A model generated the notes under the pieces. That model saw only the letters and a list, made by a program, of their open reading frames with translations. It was not told the DNA's origin and did no database searches. This document shows, in pieces, positions 7,030 to 11,651 of a stretch of 11,651 bases of DNA (its first letter is position 1; each line of letters starts with the position of its first letter). The stretch is from assembly GCA_016794945.1 (NCBI GenBank), contig JAEUIX010000005.1:1-11651 (forward strand), given 5' to 3'. This DNA is from Phycisphaerae bacterium. GTDB lineage: Bacteria; Planctomycetota; Phycisphaerae; Phycisphaerales; UBA1924. The translations under genes and the position numbers were made by a program.

Positions 7030-7569
7030 GTGCCCCCGGGAACAAACCAACCCGACCCCACGCACCCCGACGAGCGCGCACCCGCCGCGCGCTGGCTCGC
7101 CGCCGCGAGCGACCCCGCCGTCGCCGAGGAGCTCGAGGCCATCTACGCGATGATCGCCGACGCCGTGTCGGCCCGCGGCCCGGCGTGCTGGGCCAGCGGG
7201 CGCTGCTGCAACTTCGAGCGCGCCGGCCACCGCCTCTACACCACGGGGCTGGAGGCCGCGTACACCGTCGCTCGGGCCGGGCCTGAATCGGCGCTCACCG
7301 AAGGTTCGATCGTCGCGGCCCGCGCCGTCGGCGGCTGCCCCTTCCAGCGCGACAACCTCTGCGGCCTGCACGCCGTCCGGCCCATCGGCTGCCGCGTGTA
7401 CTTCTGCGACCGCTCGGCCGAGCGCTGGCAGCAGGACCTGTCCGAGCGGGCCATCGCGCTGGTGCGGTCGCTGCACGACCGGCACGGCCTGCCCTACCGC
7501 TACGCCGAGTGGCGGGACCTTTTGTCGATGCTGGCGTCCGGCACGGGGCCGGGCGCGACCGCTCGCTGA
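7030..7569 (+). CDS. Diverged YkgJ-like cysteine cluster protein
   Basis: The 179-aa product from the GTG at 7030 resembles its upstream neighbour. CWASGRCC at residues 53-60 aligns with CxxCGxCC, but the second cysteine is serine (S56). The downstream cysteines C103, C111, C121 and C126 lie in GGCPFQRDNLCGLHAVRPIGC and RVYFCD, the same architecture as the YkgJ second half (HxxRPxxCR). The metal or cluster is probably still bound by the remaining cysteines. I chose the GTG 8 nt past the upstream stop: the open frame continues further upstream, but there it overlaps the previous gene and reads unrelated Arg-rich sequence. No Shine-Dalgarno sequence is visible, so translation likely depends on the upstream gene. 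Function unknown. Confidence 0.8.
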   Translation: MPPGTNQPDPTHPDERAPAARWLAAASDPAVAEELEAIYAMIADAVSARGPACWASGRCCNFERAGHRLYTTGLEAAYTVARAGPESALTEGSIVAARAVGGCPFQRDNLCGLHAVRPIGCRVYFCDRSAERWQQDLSERAIALVRSLHDRHGLPYRYAEWRDLLSMLASGTGPGATAR

Positions 7570-7595
7570 CCGGCCCCCGATCGGCCCGGCTCTCC

Positions 7596-7601
7596 TACCC
7601 T
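7596..7601 (+). promoter_or_regulatory. Candidate -10 box giving a leaderless ABC-exporter mRNA
   Basis: TACCCT lies 6 nt before the ATG at 7608, in the 38-nt gap after the second cysteine-cluster gene. The gap has no Shine-Dalgarno sequence (it is pyrimidine-rich, CTCTCC before the ATG), so a leaderless start or reinitiation must be used. Confidence 0.37.
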
Positions 7602-7607
7602 CTCTCC

Positions 7608-9518
7608 ATGGCCGATTTCTGGCGTCTGGCCCGCATGATGCTCGCGCACCGGGGGTTGCTCATCGCGAGCGTCTGCTTCGCGGTGCTGTCGGCTTTCGGC
7701 TTCGGCGTCGGCCTCGCCGGGCTGGCGCCGATCCTGTCCAACATCATCCCCCGCGTAGACGAGCACGGCCAGCGCATCCCCGGGCACGATCTGCCGGAGC
7801 TGGTCACCAAGCTCAACGACCGCATCGGCGGGCACATCCCCCAGTCCTGGATCGACGCCCTGCCGACCGGCCCGTTCAACGCCGTGGTCTGGATCATCAT
7901 GGCCCTGGGCGTGCTGACAATCGTCGGCGGCTTCGCCAACTTCATGCACTCGTACCTCTCGCTCACGGTCGTCAGCCGCACCATCGCCGACCTGCGCAAA
8001 CGCTGCTTCGAGCATGTCGTCCACCTGCCGCTGCGCACCGTCATGGCCTCGCCGTCGCAGTTCGTCAGTCAGATCGTCTACGACACCAACGGGCTGGCCG
8101 GCGGCCTGTCCGCCCTGGTCTCCAAGAGCCTCGCCCAGCTCACCAAGGCCGTCGCCGCCGTCGTCGTCGCGTTCTTCACCGACTGGCGTCTCGCCGGCGC
8201 CGCCATGCTCATCGCCCCGGTGCTGGCGCTGGTCATCCGCAAGTCGGGCCAGCGCATCCGGCGCGCGGCCAAGCGCGGGCTCGAATCGCAGGGCGGCCTC
8301 TACCAGACCACCGCCGAGGCCGTCGACAACCTGCGCGTCGTCAAGTCCAGCACCGCCGAAACCCGCGAGCAGCACCGCTTCGAGCACGCCAGCACCCAGG
8401 CCCTGCGCAACGAGATGCGCGTCCGCACCGCCCGCTCCCTGGCCAGCCCCGTCGTCGAGGTGCTGGCCATCTTCACCGTCGGCACCCTCAGCATGATCGC
8501 CGCCAAGGCCATCATCGACGGCAACCTCGACTTCCAGCGGTTCGTCATCACCATGACCGCCCTGGGATTCGCCGGCGCATCGCTCAAGCCCATGACCGGC
8601 CTGCTCAACGACATCCAGCAGTCCACCGGCGCCGCCAACCGCCTGTGCGAACTGCTCGCGACCGAGCGCGAGCCCGGCTTCGACCCCGCCCTGCCCCGCC
8701 TGGCCCGCCACCAGCGCGACATCGTCTTCGACAACGTCTCGCTCACCTACCCCAACCAGGAAACTCCGGCCGTCCGAAACGTGTCGCTCACCATCCGGCA
8801 CGGCGAGACCGTTGCCTTCGTCGGCGCCAACGGCTCGGGCAAGACCTCCCTGCTCTCGCTGCTGCCCCGGCTGTTCGACCCCGACACCCCAGCTGACGGC
8901 TCGCCCACCGGGCGCGTGCTCGTCGACGGCGCCGACATCCGCGGCGTCCACGTCGGCTCGCTCCGCCAGCAGATCGGCGTCGTCACGCAGGAAACCGTGC
9001 TGTTCCGCGGCACCATCCGCGCCAACATCGCCTTCGGGCGCGACGACGCGACCGACGAGGCCATCGCCGACGCCGCCAGACGCGCCCGAGCCCACGACTT
9101 CATCATGGCGCGACCAAGGCAGTACGACGACCAGATCGGCGAGCGCGGCAGCGGCCTCAGCGGCGGCCAGCGACAGCGCATCGCCATCGCCCGAGCCATC
9201 CTCCGCGACCCGGCCATCCTCATCCTCGACGAGGCCACCAGCATGATCGACGCCGACAGCGAGGCCCGCATCGCCGAAGCGCTCGACGAGTTCTCCCGCG
9301 GCCGCACCTGCCTCATCGTCGCCCACCGCCTTTCCACCGTCGTGCACGCCGACCGCATCGTGGTCATGGACGCCGGCCGCATCGCCGACGTCGGCACCCA
9401 CGCCGAGCTCTTCGAGCGCTGCGCCGCCTACCGCCTCATCGCCGAACGCCAGCTTGTCCGCCACGATGCGCCCACGAACCCCGCCGAACCGGTCGCCGCA
9501 AGCTCCAGCTTCAAGTAG
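7608..9518 (+). CDS. MsbA-type ABC exporter, fused membrane and ATPase domains
   Basis: The 636-aa product is a half-transporter that should work as a homodimer in the inner membrane. The membrane domain has segments near 17-40, 92-114, 168-190, 192-210, 280-305 and 315-335. The ATPase domain (~370-612) has all motifs: Walker A GANGSGKTS (406-414), Q-loop Q461, signature LSGGQ (517-521), Walker B ILILDE with catalytic E542, and switch H573. By family, it exports lipids, drugs or peptides; lipid flipping (MsbA-like) is a guess from architecture. The D-loop reads SMIDAD in place of the usual SALD, a mild variant. The loop between the first two membrane segments (~45-91) is longer than in typical MsbA. 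I chose the ATG at 7608 because the alternative GTG at 7509 overlaps the previous gene by 61 bases and adds a non-hydrophobic Arg-rich leader. The zinc-finger gene starts 5 nt after its stop. Confidence 0.9.
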   Translation: MADFWRLARMMLAHRGLLIASVCFAVLSAFGFGVGLAGLAPILSNIIPRVDEHGQRIPGHDLPELVTKLNDRIGGHIPQSWIDALPTGPFNAVVWIIMALGVLTIVGGFANFMHSYLSLTVVSRTIADLRKRCFEHVVHLPLRTVMASPSQFVSQIVYDTNGLAGGLSALVSKSLAQLTKAVAAVVVAFFTDWRLAGAAMLIAPVLALVIRKSGQRIRRAAKRGLESQGGLYQTTAEAVDNLRVVKSSTAETREQHRFEHASTQALRNEMRVRTARSLASPVVEVLAIFTVGTLSMIAAKAIIDGNLDFQRFVITMTALGFAGASLKPMTGLLNDIQQSTGAANRLCELLATEREPGFDPALPRLARHQRDIVFDNVSLTYPNQETPAVRNVSLTIRHGETVAFVGANGSGKTSLLSLLPRLFDPDTPADGSPTGRVLVDGADIRGVHVGSLRQQIGVVTQETVLFRGTIRANIAFGRDDATDEAIADAARRARAHDFIMARPRQYDDQIGERGSGLSGGQRQRIAIARAILRDPAILILDEATSMIDADSEARIAEALDEFSRGRTCLIVAHRLSTVVHADRIVVMDAGRIADVGTHAELFERCAAYRLIAERQLVRHDAPTNPAEPVAASSSFK

Positions 9519-9523
9519 CACCC

Positions 9524-9907
9524 GTGCACGATCCAACCGCCCAGGGCACCGACTTCTTCAAGTGCGACTTCTGCCGCCGCCCGTGGCGGGAAGACCGCCC
9601 CATGGTCGAGGGCCACCGCGGCTCGCTGGTGTGCGCGGACTGCCTCACCGCGGCGCACCTCGAGATCGTCAACGAGAAGCGCCCCGGCCACCGCCCGCCG
9701 GAGCACGGCGCGTGCACCATGTGCCTCGAACGGCGCGACGAACCTCACTGGCAAAGCCCGCTGTTTGACGGTGCGTTCATCTGCCGCCGCTGCATCCGAC
9801 AATCGGCCCAGACCCTGGCCAAGGACCCCGACAGCGGATGGACCCGGCCCGGCGCGCCCGCGACGGCGGGCCAGCCCACCGACGAGACCGACTCCGACGC
9901 CGACTGA
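9524..9907 (+). CDS. Small protein with two ClpX-like C4 zinc fingers
   Basis: The 127-aa product contains two CxxC-x19-CxxC units: C14/C17/C37/C40 and C64/C67/C87/C90. The repeat is exactly 50 residues. Spacing and surrounding residues (CxFC ... GxLVCxDC; CxMC ... GAFICxRCI) resemble the N-terminal zinc-binding domain of the ClpX unfoldase, which dimerises and binds adaptors and substrates. No AAA+ domain is present, so the protein may be an adaptor, or simply a zinc-ribbon protein of unknown role. The C-terminal 30 residues are hydrophilic and acidic (ends DETDSDAD), probably disordered. The start is GTG, 5 nt past the ABC-exporter stop, without a Shine-Dalgarno sequence, so it is likely co-translated with that gene. 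Its stop is one base from the stop of the convergent NUDIX gene. Confidence 0.8.
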   Translation: MHDPTAQGTDFFKCDFCRRPWREDRPMVEGHRGSLVCADCLTAAHLEIVNEKRPGHRPPEHGACTMCLERRDEPHWQSPLFDGAFICRRCIRQSAQTLAKDPDSGWTRPGAPATAGQPTDETDSDAD

Positions 9908-9908
9908 T

Positions 9909-10637
9909 TCACGCCCGCCCGTACAGCAGCGCCAACACCGCCAGCGTCGGCGCGCTGACCGTCTCGGGCCGCTCCGCGCCGAACCGCATCGCCTCCTCGG
10001 GCCTCGCCCACCACGCGTCGACGTACTCCCACCCCCCGCCGGCGCGGCACATCCCAACCCCACCGTCCACCGCCCCGCCCGGCCACGCCACGCGCCCGAT
10101 CAGATCGACGCTCCGCGCCCGCTCGTCGAAGACCACGGCGCACCAGTCCGGCGCGCCCCCATCGATCTCGACTCCCAACTCCTCGCGTGCCTCGGCCGAC
10201 AGCGCTGCGCCCAGGTGCCCGCCATCGATCTCTGTCACGCCCAGCCGAGGCCGCGGCACGCCCCCGGCCGGCGCGATCTCCCACTGACCGGGGTACATGA
10301 GCGTCTGTGCCGACCGGCGCGCCAGCAGCACCCGCAGCGCGTCGTCGCCGTCGCGCCCTTCGATCAACCCTTTGACCCCCAGCAGGCGCACGCCCAGATC
10401 CCCCACCGCCGCGTGCGCCTGCACCGCAAGCCGCCGGTACCGCTCGGACACGCACGCACCCCGACCGCTCGGCGCATCGAACCCCCGCACGCTCAGGATG
10501 GGCCCGTCGTGCAGCCTCGGATTGGCGGCGCACAGCTCGCCCCAGGCACTCCGCTCCGCATCGGTGCACTCCGGCTCACCCGAAATCGCCGGCTCGAACG
10601 ACAGCCGCGGCGGCGCGCCAAGCCGCTCGGCCCTCAC
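9909..10637 (-). CDS. NUDIX hydrolase-like protein
   Basis: The 242-aa product has a NUDIX core around residues 85-215. YPGQWEIAPAGG (115-126) opens the box and AEAREELGV (148-156) matches its REUxEExGU end. The metal-binding glutamates (E149, E152, E153) are kept, but the leading Arg is Ala, and the stretch between (127-140, rich in Pro/Arg/Gly/Asp) is longer than the usual G-x5-E-x7 spacing. NUDIX enzymes hydrolyse nucleoside diphosphates linked to another group; the substrate here is unknown. Residues 1-85 are a family-specific N-terminal extension with no recognised motif. The GTG start overlaps the ybaB stop (GTGA), giving a four-base overlap and probable translational coupling. A later start would lose the extension but not the NUDIX core. 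Confidence 0.8.
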   Translation of the reverse strand: MRAERLGAPPRLSFEPAISGEPECTDAERSAWGELCAANPRLHDGPILSVRGFDAPSGRGACVSERYRRLAVQAHAAVGDLGVRLLGVKGLIEGRDGDDALRVLLARRSAQTLMYPGQWEIAPAGGVPRPRLGVTEIDGGHLGAALSAEAREELGVEIDGGAPDWCAVVFDERARSVDLIGRVAWPGGAVDGGVGMCRAGGGWEYVDAWWARPEEAMRFGAERPETVSAPTLAVLALLYGRA

Positions 10638-11008
10638 GCCCCACCCAGCAGCGCACCGATCCCAGGCATCTCTGGAAGCCCCAGCGCCCTGGCCTCGGCA
10701 TTGACTTCCTCGCTCACCGCTTCCTGCGTCCGTTTCATGGCCGCGTTGAACGCCCCGGCCAGCAGCCGCTCGAGCCGCTGCCGCTCCTGCTCGTCGGCCG
10801 CGGCGGCCCCCAGCAGCGCGGAGTCCACCCGCACCTCCTGCACGCGCGTTTTCCCGTCCATGACCACGCGCACGACTCCGCCCGGCGCCTCGGCGGTGAT
10901 CCGCCGCTGCTCCAGCCGCTCCGCGACCCGCGCCATGCCTTCCTTGATCGCTTCCTTGTTCTTCAGGAGGCTGGCCACCTGCCCCATCGCCTTGAACGAG
11001 TCGAACAT
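10634..11008 (-). CDS. ybaB: YbaB/EbfC-family nucleoid-associated protein
   Basis: The 124-aa product has the family pattern. An amphipathic, charged N-terminal helix (MFDSFKAMGQ..., residues 1-35) is followed by a beta sheet with the core signature GGVVRVVMDGKTRVQEVRVD (43-62). A second long helix spans ~72-108, and the tail is Gly/Met-rich (LPEMPGIGALLGG). Family members form dimers that bind DNA and coat the nucleoid. The gene lies 24 nt downstream of dnaX, the classic dnaX-ybaB order. A clear ribosome binding site precedes the ATG. In many bacteria recR comes next; here a NUDIX gene takes that place. Confidence 0.92.
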   Translation of the reverse strand: MFDSFKAMGQVASLLKNKEAIKEGMARVAERLEQRRITAEAPGGVVRVVMDGKTRVQEVRVDSALLGAAAADEQERQRLERLLAGAFNAAMKRTQEAVSEEVNAEARALGLPEMPGIGALLGGA

Positions 11009-11010
11009 GC

Positions 11011-11018
11011 CCTTCTCC
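11011..11018 (-). promoter_or_regulatory. Ribosome binding site for ybaB
   Basis: On the minus strand GGAGAAGG ends 2 nt before the ATG at 11008, with the GGAG core 6 nt from the start. With the site at 1004 this is one of only two convincing Shine-Dalgarno sequences in the window. Confidence 0.7.
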
Positions 11019-11032
11019 AGTCGCCCGCACGG

Positions 11033-11651
11033 TCAGGTCGCGGGACGGTCGTTCTTCTCCGCTGCGCGCCGCGGCGAAACCCGCACGATCTTCGCGCCGA
11101 ACAGTTCCACCGCCTTCTTGACCACCGGGTGCTCCCGCGCGGCAGCGGCGTCCGCCGCCGCCGCGGAGTTCGCCGCCCCGGCGGACCGCTGCGCGGCCGG
11201 TGACTCGGCCGGCGGCGGAGCGTCGACGCCCGGTCGCAGGTCCAGCGTCACGGGGCGGCCCGCCGCGCCCGAGAACAACTCCGTCAGCGCCTCGGCGGAT
11301 CGCTGCGCGAGCCCGAGCACGCGCGGGCCCACCAGCACGATCACCCGGTCATCGATCCACGATTCGATCTTCATCTGCTCCAGCAGCGGCCGCAGCGAAC
11401 CGCGCTCGCGCCCCCGCGCCTCGACCGCCGCCCAGAGCGCAGCCGCATCGCCCGCCGCCACGGGCGCGCCCGACGGTTTCGGCGCCGGCTCGACCGCGGG
11501 CCCGGGATCGGCTTCCTCGCGGCTCGGCGGTCGGGCGTCGGTCCGGGGCGTCGCGGGCCCCGGCGCGCCCGCCGCCGTCAGCGTTTTTTTGCGGGGGCTC
11601 CGGCCGGCGCCGCCGGCATCCGTCCCGGGCCCGCGCCCAGGCCGGCCGCCG
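11033..11651 (-). CDS. dnaX: DNA polymerase III subunit gamma/tau, C-terminal part (5' truncated)
   Basis: The frame is open to the right edge; 205 C-terminal residues are visible and the ATPase (clamp-loader) domains lie outside. Visible residues 1-63 are a Gly/Pro/Ala-rich linker containing RKK (20-22). From ~64 a folded region begins: LWAAVEARG, LRPLLEQMKIESW, DDRVIVLVGPRVLGLAQ, GRPVTLDL. After an Ala-rich spacer come HPVVKKAVELFGAKIVRVSPR and the stop. This pattern and the ybaB gene next door support tau's C-terminal region, which in other bacteria contacts the polymerase alpha subunit and DnaB helicase. The GTG at 11461 is an internal valine codon, not the start. The linker holds a run of seven A that may allow slippage (11584-11590). 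The alternative, an unrelated linker protein, is unlikely given the context. Confidence 0.78.
   Translation of the reverse strand, partial: GGRPGRGPGTDAGGAGRSPRKKTLTAAGAPGPATPRTDARPPSREEADPGPAVEPAPKPSGAPVAAGDAAALWAAVEARGRERGSLRPLLEQMKIESWIDDRVIVLVGPRVLGLAQRSAEALTELFSGAAGRPVTLDLRPGVDAPPPAESPAAQRSAGAANSAAAADAAAAREHPVVKKAVELFGAKIVRVSPRRAAEKNDRPAT
11584..11590 (-). other. dnaX: A7 run in the dnaX linker, candidate slippage site
   Basis: On the coding (minus) strand the linker reads CGC AAA AAA ACG CTG. Losing one A, or gaining two, puts CGC TGA next, so the product would end Arg-Lys-Lys-Arg right there. The run is the longest A/T homopolymer in the window and lies in extremely GC-rich DNA. In Escherichia coli and Thermus thermophilus dnaX, an A-rich run between the ATPase and tau-specific domains produces the short gamma form. 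Confidence 0.45.

Noticed and set aside
7509..7607. Upstream GTG start for the ABC exporter
   Set aside because: It overlaps the previous gene by 61 bases and adds 33 Arg/Gly-rich residues unlike ABC-exporter N-termini.
7500..9536. 678-codon open frame on the minus strand
   Set aside because: It mirrors the ABC exporter, whose Walker A, signature, Walker B and switch motifs are all intact on the plus strand.
11543..11590. Plus-strand terminator using the T7 run
   Set aside because: The hairpin at 11543-11563 is 20 nt away from the T run, no plus-strand gene ends here, and the region codes for the dnaX linker on the other strand.
1..11651. CRISPR array, insertion sequence, phage or toxin-antitoxin system
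   Set aside because: I found no spaced direct repeats, terminal inverted repeats, transposase or integrase motifs, or small paired genes of such systems.

Overview
The window is GC-rich bacterial chromosome, most likely from a planctomycete of the Phycisphaerae. The best clue is the pair of secreted proteins (1-860 and 1016-4663) that end in the same ~77-residue module. It holds two copies of a PDGFxTGxDFD-type motif and stops at an invariant Gly-Cys, the form I know as the 'GC-type dockerin' of Phycisphaerales. The NxxGxxAF repeat region, the codon use (almost always G or C at the third position) and the scarcity of Shine-Dalgarno sequences fit the same group. This placement is inference; no rRNA or marker gene is present.

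Layout. 1-860 is the 3' end of a beta-rich surface protein, closed by a strong terminator (891-931). 1016-4663 encodes a 1,215-aa secreted modular protein with signal peptide, NxxGxxAF repeats, further beta modules and a C-terminal dockerin, closed by a second terminator (4694-4726). A tRNA-Arg(TCG) lies on the minus strand at 4739-4812. From 4851 to 9907 runs a dense plus-strand cluster: an EamA/DMT transporter, a cyclodeaminase/cyclohydrolase-type folate enzyme, two adjacent cysteine-cluster proteins (YkgJ-like), an MsbA-type ABC exporter, and a small protein with two ClpX-like C4 zinc fingers. From 11651 down to 9909 on the minus strand run the C-terminal part of dnaX, a YbaB/EbfC nucleoid protein and a NUDIX hydrolase. 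The two clusters converge with one base between their stop codons.

The genes look like three independent units: secreted surface proteins sharing an attachment module; a tightly packed housekeeping/transport cluster with overlapping or nearly abutting genes; and a replication/nucleoid operon. The most interesting signals are: an A7 run in the dnaX linker that could allow slippage to a short (gamma-like) product; the duplicated dockerin module; TANNNT boxes placed 6-8 nt upstream of three start codons, suggesting leaderless mRNAs; an orphan tandem ClpX-type zinc finger; and a YkgJ-like protein that has lost one cysteine of the CxxCxxCC motif. I saw no mobile element, CRISPR array, phage gene or defence system.
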